Source of the DNA: Phycisphaerae bacterium
GTDB lineage: Bacteria; Planctomycetota; Phycisphaerae; Sedimentisphaerales; Anaerobacaceae
Direction of reading: 5' to 3'
Assembly (NCBI GenBank): GCA_021736645.1
Contig: JAIPFM010000003.1
Location: 1-42,091, forward strand
Length of the DNA stretch: 42,091 nt
Shown here: positions 1-7,256 of the stretch, piece by piece
Layout of the letters: each line of letters starts with the position of its first letter
How positions within the stretch are numbered: position 1 is the stretch's first letter
Position numbers and translations under genes: made by a program
Notes under the pieces: generated by a model
What the model saw: the letters and a program-made list of their open reading frames with translations, nothing else
Told to the model about the DNA's origin: nothing
Database searches by the model: none

Positions 1-587
1 TGCGTGTCAGTGAATTGGTGTCTTCTCTGCCTGCCGTAGAAAATCCGTCGTTCGAATCGCCTGCCATTGTTCCCAATGCGTATCCAGTGCTGCCGCTTGT
101 GGGCCAATGGACAGAGATCGGTCAGGATGGTGAGACCAGCACCAATACGGGGGTCTTCCTGAACACACGCGTGGACAGCCCGGACCACATTGTCAATGCC
201 AATGGCGTTCAGATCGCCTATCTGGGGTCAGAACTTGGCAACGCCCTGGAGCAGGACCTGACGATCATGTACGAACCCGGCAGCGGGTACCGTTTGACCG
301 TGGGCGTGGCTGTGTCCAGTCAGTTTCCACCAGGGCAAGAGAATACACTTGACCTGGTATTCTATTATTACGATGGCAACGAACCTGTGGACATCATCAC
401 CAAGGCCATCACCCCGGTGGGCCTTTCTTCCACTGAGCTCGAAGATGTATCCTTATACTTACCCACAATCCAGCCAGACCAGGCGTGGGCAGGGTACCCC
501 ATGGGCGTGGCGCTGCGTGCGACAGGTCCAGCCGGCGGATTCTGGGATCTGGATTATGTGCGTCTGGGCGGTTATCGTCAAAAATAA
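1..587 (+). CDS. C-terminal part of a secreted beta-sandwich protein (5' end outside window)
   Basis: The reading frame is open from base 3 of the window to the stop at 585-587, so the gene starts upstream; the TTG/GTG codons near base 15 are unlikely to be the true start. The visible 190 or so residues are rich in beta-formers, Gly, Pro and acidic residues, with no membrane segment. They carry the pattern NPSFESP ... W ... NANGVQIAYLG ... GNALEQDL ... GGFWDLDYVRL, which resembles carbohydrate-binding-like or galactose-binding-like modules seen at the ends of planctomycete extracellular proteins (family knowledge, not searched). The stop is 18 bases before the start of the downstream pseudopilin, so the two may be co-transcribed. 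An extracellular binding role is inference only; no catalytic residues are recognisable. Confidence 0.6.
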   Translation, partial: RVSELVSSLPAVENPSFESPAIVPNAYPVLPLVGQWTEIGQDGETSTNTGVFLNTRVDSPDHIVNANGVQIAYLGSELGNALEQDLTIMYEPGSGYRLTVGVAVSSQFPPGQENTLDLVFYYYDGNEPVDIITKAITPVGLSSTELEDVSLYLPTIQPDQAWAGYPMGVALRATGPAGGFWDLDYVRLGGYRQK

Positions 588-605
588 AGCTAAAGGAGTG
601 ACCTG

Positions 606-1394
606 TTGATATTAAACCGTGGTCAGGCACCTGGATTGCGACTCCCGCGTTCACAGGGATTCACGTTGATCGAATTACTCGTGGTGATCGCCATCGTGTC
701 ATTATTGATGGGTATATTGATGCCTGCACTGTCCAGGGTCAGACAGCAGGCACGCCGGGCTTCCTGTGCATCCAATCTACGCCAAACCGGTGTGGCCATT
801 CACCTGTATGCCCAGGATCATGAGGATAGCATCCCCTTTGGCCCCAAGGGGCGTCCAGTGACGGGCTCCAATTTTTATACCGTCACTGGCAATGTCACCA
901 GTCTGCTTTCCCTGGAGGATGGGGCCCCTGTGGGACTGGGTCTTCTGCTCAAGGATTACCTGGTCAAACAGCCCATGGTCCTGTTTTGTCCCGGTGCAGA
1001 TCAGCCCTCTGAAGCCAAGGACCAACTCGACCGTGTGGACACTGCGCAGGCCCAGAGTGATTATTATTATCGACATGCGTCTGTGGCCCGTTTGAACGGT
1101 GATCCCGGGGTGATTCACAGACGCCTCAGCCACTTGGGACGAAATCGCAATGGCCATCCCATCTCAGCACTGGTCAGCGATGTCCAGTTTCTGGCCCACG
1201 AATCACTGGCTGCGTTTCAGGTCAAAACACGCACCAGTCACAAAAAGACACACAGCAATATCCTGTTTGCAGCAGGTCATGTCAGCACACTGGCCAACAA
1301 GGACGAGGTGCTCACTGTGGATATCGGCATTGCCCCTTATGATGCGCTGGAACGCATTCTGTCCATGTTTGAACGGGTCGATGAAGGATTCTAG
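606..1394 (+). CDS. type II secretion-type pseudopilin (prepilin N-terminal cleavage/methylation domain)
   Basis: The protein (262 aa) has a prepilin peptidase site: a short basic leader (residues 1-18, ending SQG) followed by [12 protein letters not shown], with cleavage expected between G18 and F19 and the conserved Glu at position 5 of the mature protein (E23). The hydrophobic helix continues into [22 protein letters not shown], the typical second element of planctomycete and Verrucomicrobia pseudopilins. Near the C-terminus, [12 protein letters not shown] resembles the H-x9-DG region of that group, although the DG is not kept. The TTG start is supported by AAAGGAG at 592-598, seven bases upstream; no ATG gives the leader. 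It should be processed by PilD-like peptidase in the inner membrane; whether it is a pseudopilus subunit or a stand-alone surface protein cannot be told. Its TAG stop lies at the first bases of the adjoining 160-bp element. Confidence 0.85.
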   Translation: MILNRGQAPGLRLPRSQGFTLIELLVVIAIVSLLMGILMPALSRVRQQARRASCASNLRQTGVAIHLYAQDHEDSIPFGPKGRPVTGSNFYTVTGNVTSLLSLEDGAPVGLGLLLKDYLVKQPMVLFCPGADQPSEAKDQLDRVDTAQAQSDYYYRHASVARLNGDPGVIHRRLSHLGRNRNGHPISALVSDVQFLAHESLAAFQVKTRTSHKKTHSNILFAAGHVSTLANKDEVLTVDIGIAPYDALERILSMFERVDEGF

Positions 1395-1551
1395 AGCGTT
1401 GTCCCAGGAATAATGTGGGATTATCTCGTAGTGCCAGTATGAAAGATGCAAGGAAGACTCCGCAGGTCCCCTGGGGATCGAGGATTTCTGACGCCGCAGG
1501 TTTTGTGCTGCCACAAGAGAGAACCGACAGAATAACTGGGACACAGCACTA
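1392..1551 (+). mobile_element. 160-bp MITE-like element, copy 1, inserted at CTAG between two stop codons
   Basis: This segment is repeated at 25034-25193 with the same length and, by direct comparison, about 5 mismatches in 160 bases. The right end CTGGGACACAGCACTA is the inverted complement of the left end of copy 2 apart from one base, so the element has terminal inverted repeats of about 16 bases. Both junctions read C-TA...TA-G, fitting insertion into CTAG with TA duplication, the behaviour known for IS630/mariner-type elements. It carries no transposase and no convincing ORF, so it is non-autonomous. An internal GGTCCCCTGGGGATC palindrome is present near 1467-1481. An 11-bp direct repeat CTAGAGCGTTG lies at 1391-1401 and 1549-1559. 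The left TIR is diverged relative to copy 2. Confidence 0.8.
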
Positions 1552-2037
1552 GAGCGTTGCGAACAGGTTTGGCATGGCAATGACTACGCCCACCGACACT
1601 GCGCCTGCATAGATCCCTGAAATCAAGGACTGTGCCACAATGCCATAGCCCCCGGGGAATGTGCTGACGCGGTGACACGGCCACAGAGACACCATGTCAA
1701 AAACGCGGAACAGTACAAATCCCAGTGCCATGGAATTGCAGATACTGACGGGCCCGAGCACAGAAATCATGAGCAGGGCCAGTGCCTGACCCGCCACTTT
1801 ATCCGCCACGACCATGGAGGGGACATGCCCTGCAAACCGAACCTCAGCCGGGGCATAGTGTACGCATGCCCAGGTACCGGTGCCCACAAAAAAAGCCATC
1901 ACGGCAATAGTGGCGCCAGGTGCCAGGTACCCCAGGACCTGATACACCACCACGGGCAAGAGCGATCCCCACACTGCAGGGGCCCAGGGCAGTTTGCCCA
2001 AACCAAAACCGGAAATGAATAATTCTGCCTGTTTCAT
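1549..2037 (-). CDS. pgpA: phosphatidylglycerophosphatase A (PgpA)-like membrane protein, possibly inactive
   Basis: The 162-residue protein has the family layout: an N-terminal GFGLGKLPWAPAVWGSLLP segment (compare the GLGLLPKAPGTWGS type), several hydrophobic helices, and a C-terminal RVFDMVSLWPCHRV ... GGYGIV ... GIYA segment. PgpA dephosphorylates phosphatidylglycerophosphate to phosphatidylglycerol in the inner membrane. Two sites that are acidic in the family are changed here: the D-E of the DEVVGQ-type motif reads D79-K80 in ADKVAGQ, and the D-D of the GxMxDDxxAG motif reads Q136-S137. Phosphatase activity is therefore doubtful. The start at 2037 is preferred because GGAGA precedes it by about seven bases; an upstream extension to 2184 lacks family similarity. 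The stop codon TAG is formed at the right edge of the 160-bp element. Confidence 0.7.
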   Translation of the reverse strand: MKQAELFISGFGLGKLPWAPAVWGSLLPVVVYQVLGYLAPGATIAVMAFFVGTGTWACVHYAPAEVRFAGHVPSMVVADKVAGQALALLMISVLGPVSICNSMALGFVLFRVFDMVSLWPCHRVSTFPGGYGIVAQSLISGIYAGAVSVGVVIAMPNLFATL

Positions 2038-2066
2038 GGGTTGTCTCCATACAGAACAATATGATG

Positions 2067-2090
2067 GTTGTGAAAATAGCCTGTCACAAC
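2067..2090. promoter_or_regulatory. inverted repeat GTTGTGA-N10-TCACAAC in a divergent intergenic region
   Basis: A perfect 7-base inverted repeat with a 10-base spacer lies between the divergent pgpA-like gene and the aminotransferase gene. On the plus strand a perfect TATAAT follows at 2095-2100, about 95 bases before the aminotransferase start, so the repeat would cover the -35 region of that promoter. This is a plausible operator for a dimeric regulator, or a small hairpin. The half-site TGTGA/TCACA looks like CRP-family half-sites, but the spacer is 10 rather than 6. Confidence 0.35.
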
Positions 2091-2194
2091 TGCTTATAAT
2101 GTTTTCATGCCAGGAATGTTTTGGCGAACAGACCACGGCTTGGGTTTTCTTGAAGTTTTTAATTTGAAGTTGAAATCTGTGCAAAAATCAGGGT

Positions 2195-3325
2195 ATGATT
2201 CCTGCCATGAAACCGAACTACCTAGCTGATAGAACTGCCATGATCGATGCCAGCGGCATTCGCAAGGTCTTTGCCCTGGCTGCAGAGATGGATAATCCTG
2301 TCAATTTCTCCATTGGTCAGCCGGATTTTGATGTCCCTGATGCCCTCAAACAGGAGGCCATCAAGGCCATTGAGACCGGTTTTAATAGGTACTCGCAGAC
2401 TGCGGGTGACGAGGCACTCAAGGTCAAAATCCGGTCTATGCTCCAGCAAGAGATCCAGTGGAACGACGCCGGTGTGCTGGTCACCAGCGGCGTAAGCGGG
2501 GGGCTGCTCCTGGCATTTATGGCCCTGATCGATCCGGGCGATGAAGTGATTCTGCCGGACCCCTACTTCGTGATCTACAAGCACCTTATCAACCTGCTGG
2601 GCGGACGATGTGTGTTTGTGGACAGCTACCCCGATTTCCGACTGCCTGTGGAGGGCATTCGCCGGTCCATTACGGAACGTACCAAGTTGATCATTGCGAA
2701 CTCGCCCTGCAATCCCACGGGCATGGTCTATGCCAGAGAAGAGCTGGAGGCCCTGGCCCGGGTGGCATCAGAACACGATCTGATTGTGATGAGCGATGAA
2801 ATCTATGGTCAATTCTGCTATGACGGTGCCTATCCCAGTATGGCCCAGCTGTACGACAAAACGCTGCTGCTGCGCGGGTTCAGTAAGGCCTATGCCATGA
2901 CAGGATGGCGTCTCGGCTATGCGGCCGTTCAGGACTGCCTCCAGCCTTTACTCGAAGAGATGATCAAGATCCAGCAGTACACCTTTGTGTGTGCACCTGC
3001 ACCCTTTCAGAAGGCTGCCATTGCAGCGCTGGACTATGACATCTCCGATCTGGTGGCAATATACAGGACGAAACGTGACCTGTTGGTGACGGAATTATCC
3101 GGCACCTTTGACCTGGCCACACCGGGCGGGGCGTTTTATGCGTTTGTAAAAAGCCCACAGGGCAGTGCCACTGAATTCGTCAAAAAGGCCATCGCCAACA
3201 ATGTCCTGGTCATCCCGGGCAACGTGTTCAGTGAACAGGATACACATTTCCGGATCAGCTATGCAGCCACAGAGGCCGAGATAAAACGCGGCTGCGACCT
3301 GCTGCGAGCCTGCGCCCGCAGCTAG
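2195..3325 (+). CDS. pyridoxal-phosphate-dependent class I/II aminotransferase (aspartate aminotransferase type)
   Basis: The 376-residue sequence is a full-length fold type I aminotransferase. Visible motifs are FSIGQPDFDVP near residue 38, the substrate/cofactor loop NSPCNPTGMVY with N173, SDEIYG with D201 (pairs with the pyridine nitrogen) and Y204, and the Schiff-base lysine K231 in RGFSKAYAMTGWRLGY. The distal Arg for the substrate carboxylate is in HFRISYAA near the C-terminus. It transfers amino groups between an amino acid and 2-oxoglutarate in the cytosol; the exact substrate (Asp, Tyr/Phe, Ala or LL-DAP type) cannot be read from sequence. An in-frame ATG at 2207 is an equally possible start: the only SD-like run, AGGG at 2190-2193, is too near 2195 and rather far from 2207. 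It stands alone between pgpA and nfeD. Confidence 0.9.
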   Translation: MIPAMKPNYLADRTAMIDASGIRKVFALAAEMDNPVNFSIGQPDFDVPDALKQEAIKAIETGFNRYSQTAGDEALKVKIRSMLQQEIQWNDAGVLVTSGVSGGLLLAFMALIDPGDEVILPDPYFVIYKHLINLLGGRCVFVDSYPDFRLPVEGIRRSITERTKLIIANSPCNPTGMVYAREELEALARVASEHDLIVMSDEIYGQFCYDGAYPSMAQLYDKTLLLRGFSKAYAMTGWRLGYAAVQDCLQPLLEEMIKIQQYTFVCAPAPFQKAAIAALDYDISDLVAIYRTKRDLLVTELSGTFDLATPGGAFYAFVKSPQGSATEFVKKAIANNVLVIPGNVFSEQDTHFRISYAATEAEIKRGCDLLRACARS

Positions 3326-3362
3326 TTGGGTGTTTACACAGGCCTGACAGAGCGGTACAATC

Positions 3363-4889
3363 ATGGGTATGGAAAGAAACAAGCTGTATCCATGGATGTT
3401 TCTGCTTTGTGTGGCGGGTGTGAGCAGTTGGTGCGTCTGTGCCCAGCCGGAGGTGCGTGAACCGAGACCTGCCAGGGCCGTGATCATCACCTGTACCCAG
3501 ATGATCGATGACGGTCTGTTTCAGTCTTTGATAAGACGAACGCAGGAGGCCCTGGACAGCGGGGCGGACTATCTGATTTTTGAAATCAGCACGTATGGCG
3601 GCCTGGTCAAGTCCGGAGACGATATTTCCAAACTCATGCTGGAGACCCAGGCCCGGGCCCACACCATTGCCTATATCAAGACCGAAGCCATCTCTGCAGG
3701 GGCCATGATTTCAGTGGCGTGTCAGGACATCATCATGCGGGAACACACCACCCTGGGTGACTGCGCGCCCATTGTCATGGGCGGGACATTGGAGGGGGTG
3801 GAGCGGGAAAAAACAGAGAGCTTTATTCGTGCCATTTTTCAGAAATGTGCCAAGGCAAATGACTACCCTGAGGCACTGCTCAAGGCCATGGTCTCCATGA
3901 AGCTCGAGGTGTATCAAGTCAAAAACACGCGTACTGACCAGTTCGAGTACTTTGACGTCAATGACCTGCCCACAGATCCAAACCTGTATGATCTGACCGG
4001 GCGACGGGTGGTGGTCAAGGACGATGAACTGCTTACCGTGGATGCAGAGACAGCCCTGGCGTACGGCATTGCCAGGGCCGTGGTCAAGGATCAGAAGGAA
4101 TTGCTGTCCTTTATTGAAACGCGCGATGGCGTGACATTTGAAGACCAGCCGCAGGTGCTTGAGCCGAACTGGTCCGAACAGATGGTCCGGGCCGTTAATC
4201 ACCCGGCTGTCACGGGTATCCTCGTGACGATTGCCCTGTTGGCCCTGTACATGGAGTTCAGTGCCCCGGGTCTGGGATTACCCGGTTTGGTGGCCGTGAT
4301 CTGTTTTGTCATACTGATTGGCAGCAAATATCTGGTGGGACTGGCCAATTGGATTGAGATCGCGGTATTTGTGCTGGGAATTTTACTGCTGCTGGCGGAG
4401 ATCTTTTTGATTCCGGGGTTCGGGATTGCGGGCATTGCCGGGATTCTATGCATTGTCGCAGGCGTATTCGGCATGCTGCTGCGCAGCGATGTGGGCCCCA
4501 TACCCTGGCCCCAGGATGCCTTGGACTGGCAGGGTGTGAAGCGGGGACTGCAGGGCTTGTTCATCGGCGTGGCCGGATTTATCGTCCTGGCGATCCTGCT
4601 CACCCGGTACATACCGCAAATAGGTTTTTTGAGCGGCTTGATTCTGATCCCCAAGGCTGTGACAAGCGACCTTGCTCCGCAGGCCTCCGAGGCCAACGCT
4701 CCCGGCCTGGGGATTGGTGACATTGGCGTGGTGGTGACACAGTGTCACCCGATAGGCCGCGTCCGCTTTGGAGACGAACTCAAGGATTGCGTGACTCAAG
4801 GGGAGCTGGTGGATCCGGACGTTCGTGTGGAAGTAGTGAGTATTCACGGCAACCGTATTGTGGTTAGGCCCATGGAGCAGACAGGATGA
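3363..4889 (+). CDS. nfeD: NfeD-family membrane serine protease (ClpP-class, long form)
   Basis: The 508-residue protein starts with a signal peptide (about residues 1-27), followed by a ClpP/crotonase-like protease domain (about 38-235). ISTYGGLV and EAISAGAMISVA carry the presumed nucleophile S111, and K150 in REKTESF is placed like the Lys of the Ser-Lys dyad known from archaeal 1510-N proteases. Then come several hydrophobic helices (about 277-440) and a C-terminal OB-fold-like NfeDC region ending IVVRPMEQ. Members act with SPFH/stomatin or flotillin partners at the membrane. The next gene overlaps by four bases (ATGA), and floA follows, so this is an operon. An ATG two codons downstream (3369) could also be the start. 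Confidence 0.88.
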   Translation: MGMERNKLYPWMFLLCVAGVSSWCVCAQPEVREPRPARAVIITCTQMIDDGLFQSLIRRTQEALDSGADYLIFEISTYGGLVKSGDDISKLMLETQARAHTIAYIKTEAISAGAMISVACQDIIMREHTTLGDCAPIVMGGTLEGVEREKTESFIRAIFQKCAKANDYPEALLKAMVSMKLEVYQVKNTRTDQFEYFDVNDLPTDPNLYDLTGRRVVVKDDELLTVDAETALAYGIARAVVKDQKELLSFIETRDGVTFEDQPQVLEPNWSEQMVRAVNHPAVTGILVTIALLALYMEFSAPGLGLPGLVAVICFVILIGSKYLVGLANWIEIAVFVLGILLLLAEIFLIPGFGIAGIAGILCIVAGVFGMLLRSDVGPIPWPQDALDWQGVKRGLQGLFIGVAGFIVLAILLTRYIPQIGFLSGLILIPKAVTSDLAPQASEANAPGLGIGDIGVVVTQCHPIGRVRFGDELKDCVTQGELVDPDVRVEVVSIHGNRIVVRPMEQTG

Positions 4890-5383
4890 CGGGTGGCACA
4901 TTGATGTTTGCCGTGTTCTTGTTCCTGGCATGCGCCGCCTTGCTGGTGGCCGAGGTGTTCGTGCCCAGCGGAGGCCTCTTGACCGTGGGTGCCGTGGCCT
5001 GTGTGGCAGGGGGGATCACCCTGTTTTTTCAGCACAGTGCCGCGATGGGGTGGTGCGGCGTGAGCGTGGCCTTGGTCTTGATCCCGGCGGTCCTGATTAT
5101 CACCTATCGAATTTTTCCCAGAACCCGATTTGGCCGCGCCGTGACCCTGACACCCCCGAATCGCACCAAAGGCGATGCCCTGCCTGACACAGAGCTGCAC
5201 CAGGCCTTGCTCGGCGAGCAGGGCACTGTCAAGAGCCCCTTGCACCCGGTGGGGATGTGCGATTTTTCCGGCCGCAGGGTTGAATGCGTGGCTGAAACCG
5301 GGTATGTTGACATCGGTGCCGCAGTCCGTGTGATTCGTGTTCAAGGATCTCAGATTACTGTGCGTGTGATTCAGTCTACTTAA
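4886..5383 (+). CDS. short NfeD-like protein (membrane segments plus OB-fold)
   Basis: A 165-residue protein overlaps the stop of the long NfeD gene by four bases, indicating translational coupling. The first 75 residues are hydrophobic and form two or three membrane helices (FAVFLFLACAALLVAEVFVP, then a Gly/Ala-rich helix and a third from about residue 55). The rest is soluble and ends in a beta-rich domain (LLGEQGTVKSPLHPVGMCDF ... VIRVQGSQITVRVI), the classic NfeD C-terminal OB-fold. It lacks the protease domain, so it is the short, non-proteolytic NfeD type that typically partners flotillin. Two NfeD proteins next to one flotillin suggest a dedicated microdomain complex; that is inference from gene order. 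Confidence 0.85.
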   Translation: MTGGTLMFAVFLFLACAALLVAEVFVPSGGLLTVGAVACVAGGITLFFQHSAAMGWCGVSVALVLIPAVLIITYRIFPRTRFGRAVTLTPPNRTKGDALPDTELHQALLGEQGTVKSPLHPVGMCDFSGRRVECVAETGYVDIGAAVRVIRVQGSQITVRVIQST

Positions 5384-5407
5384 TACCGCTATGGAAAGGA
5401 ATACACC

Positions 5408-6421
5408 ATGTTAGTTTTAGCTGCTTTAGACGCTGGAGACGCGGGCCTGTCAAATAGAATCTGGTGGGGTGTTTTTATTGTGATGGCCATCGCAGTCCTG
5501 GTCTTTGGTGCGCTGTTTGCCAAGTTCTTCAGGCTGTGGCTGCAGGCCAAGCTTTCACGCGCGGAGGTCAAGTTCTCGGAACTCATTGGCATGTGGCTGC
5601 GAAAGGTGGACAGTCGGATCATCGTGCTCAGTAAAATCACGGCCATTCAGGCCGGCATTGATCTCAGCACCCAGGAACTGGAAAGCCATTACCTGGCAGG
5701 CGGGCACGTGCCCAATGTCACTCGGGCATTGATTGCTGCCACACGCGCGAACATTGACCTGTCCTGGAAAACAGCCACGGCCATTGATCTGGCAGGGCGT
5801 GACATCCTGGAGGCCGTTCAAACCAGCGTGAATCCCAAGGTGATTGATTGTCCTGACCCTGAAAAGGGTCGCAGTACGGTGGACGCTGTGGCTCAGGACG
5901 GCATTCAGGTCAAGGCAAAAGCCCGTGTCACTGTGCGAGCCAACATTGGACGATTGATTGGCGGTGCCACCCAGGAAACCATCATCGCACGCGTGGGTGA
6001 AGGCATTGTGACCACCATCGGCAGTGCAAAGTCCTATAAAACAGTGCTTGAGAATCCGGATCAAATCTCTAAATCCGTGCTGGCCAAGGGCCTGGATGCA
6101 GGGACGGCCTTTGAGATCCTGTCCATTGACATTGCCGATGTGGATGTGGGTGACAACATCGGGGCCCAACTCCAGGCCAAGCAGGCTGAGGCGGACATGC
6201 GTCGTGCCAAGGCTGAGGCTGAGAAACGGCGTGCCATGGCTGTCGCACGCGAACAGGAAATGCGTGCCTTGGTGGTGGAAAATGAAGCGAAGGTGCCTTT
6301 GGCCCTGGCCGATGCGTTCAGAAAAGGGAATCTTGGTGTCATGGATTACTATCGCATGCAGAATATCCAGGCAGACACGAGCATGCGGGACACCATTGCC
6401 AAGCCCAAGAAAAAAGACTAG
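5408..6421 (+). CDS. floA: flotillin-like protein FloA (SPFH/band 7 scaffold)
   Basis: The 337-residue protein matches the FloA/YqfA architecture and usual length. It has one N-terminal membrane anchor (about residues 18-42), the SPFH core with [30 protein letters not shown] and [16 protein letters not shown], and an Ala/Glu/Arg-rich coiled coil ([20 protein letters not shown]) near residues 250-300. FloA multimerises at the cytoplasmic face and organises functional membrane microdomains, affecting fluidity, secretion and signalling. The ATG is preceded by GGAAAGGA. It sits 24 bases after the short NfeD gene and ten bases before the next gene, so the four genes from 3363 to 7015 form one likely operon. 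Confidence 0.95.
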   Translation: MLVLAALDAGDAGLSNRIWWGVFIVMAIAVLVFGALFAKFFRLWLQAKLSRAEVKFSELIGMWLRKVDSRIIVLSKITAIQAGIDLSTQELESHYLAGGHVPNVTRALIAATRANIDLSWKTATAIDLAGRDILEAVQTSVNPKVIDCPDPEKGRSTVDAVAQDGIQVKAKARVTVRANIGRLIGGATQETIIARVGEGIVTTIGSAKSYKTVLENPDQISKSVLAKGLDAGTAFEILSIDIADVDVGDNIGAQLQAKQAEADMRRAKAEAEKRRAMAVAREQEMRALVVENEAKVPLALADAFRKGNLGVMDYYRMQNIQADTSMRDTIAKPKKKD

Positions 6422-6430
6422 GTCGTTGCC

Positions 6431-7015
6431 ATGATTGACTATACGGACACCGGGATACTTCTCGCAAACAGTGATGATTTGTCACAGATCATCATTTTTG
6501 TGATTATTCTGGCCATCGGTCTCATCGGCAACATCTCCAAAGCCAAAGCACAAAAACGAAGCGGCCATACAGGCGATAATCGTCCTGATCGCAAGCCCGC
6601 AGGCCAACGGCCGCATGCCCCCAGCCCCAGATCCCTTGGCCCCAGAGCGGGTGTGGATGTGGATGGAAAGCAAAAGGCGCCAAAATACTACGAACCGGGC
6701 GGATTTGCTGAAGTACTCAAGGATGAAGCGCTTGAAAGAACATTGAGCAGCCGTTCAGCACGGGCCTTAAAAAAACAGGACAGGTGGCTGTCACCTGAAG
6801 ATGAACCCGCCATACAGCCCATTGAGAGCGTGAAGGTCATGGAGGATGACCTTGAAAGCATGGGCCAGTTGGAGGCAATGGAGGATACCCAAGATTTGTT
6901 TTATGATGGGACCATTGCAGATCTGATGGTGTCCCTTGACACTGAGGATGATCTGGCCAAGGCCATTGTGTATTCTGAGATTATTTCCCGGCCTGTGGGA
7001 TTGAGAGAATTTTAG
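6431..7015 (+). CDS. small membrane-anchored protein of unknown function, FloA-operon partner
   Basis: A 194-residue protein begins nine bases after the floA stop. It has a single N-terminal membrane helix (about residues 18-36, QIIIFVIILAIGLIGNI). A basic, Pro-rich linker (about 37-80) follows, and then an acidic region. The last 25 residues, EDDLAKAIVYSEIISRPVGL with an REF end, look like a short conserved helical motif I associate with small planctomycete proteins ending (A)IVxSEIL-x-PxALR; I could not search for it. The layout suggests a membrane tether with a C-terminal docking peptide. A link to FloA/NfeD microdomains is inferred only from position. No enzyme motif is visible. Confidence 0.75.
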   Translation: MIDYTDTGILLANSDDLSQIIIFVIILAIGLIGNISKAKAQKRSGHTGDNRPDRKPAGQRPHAPSPRSLGPRAGVDVDGKQKAPKYYEPGGFAEVLKDEALERTLSSRSARALKKQDRWLSPEDEPAIQPIESVKVMEDDLESMGQLEAMEDTQDLFYDGTIADLMVSLDTEDDLAKAIVYSEIISRPVGLREF

Positions 7016-7256
7016 CCTCGTCAGATTGTGCTTGTTCGTTCACCCAGGCAAACCAAACACCAAAAACACGAGAAATCCTCAAATCAAGCCGAAAAGAAGC
7101 CCCCCTCTTAACGTCCCATAAGGTATGTTATGTTTCATTGGGCCGGCAGGGGGTACGGTTTGGGGGCAAAAAACAAAGGGTTTTCTTGGTCATGCCTGTC
7201 TTGTCTGCAACGCGCCGCATCCACATTCCCTGTGGTCTCCGATCTCACATTGATCT

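Noticed and set aside
1203..1580. Transposase or IS remnants near the 160-bp elements
   Set aside because: No frame in or around either copy shows a DDE motif or transposase similarity.
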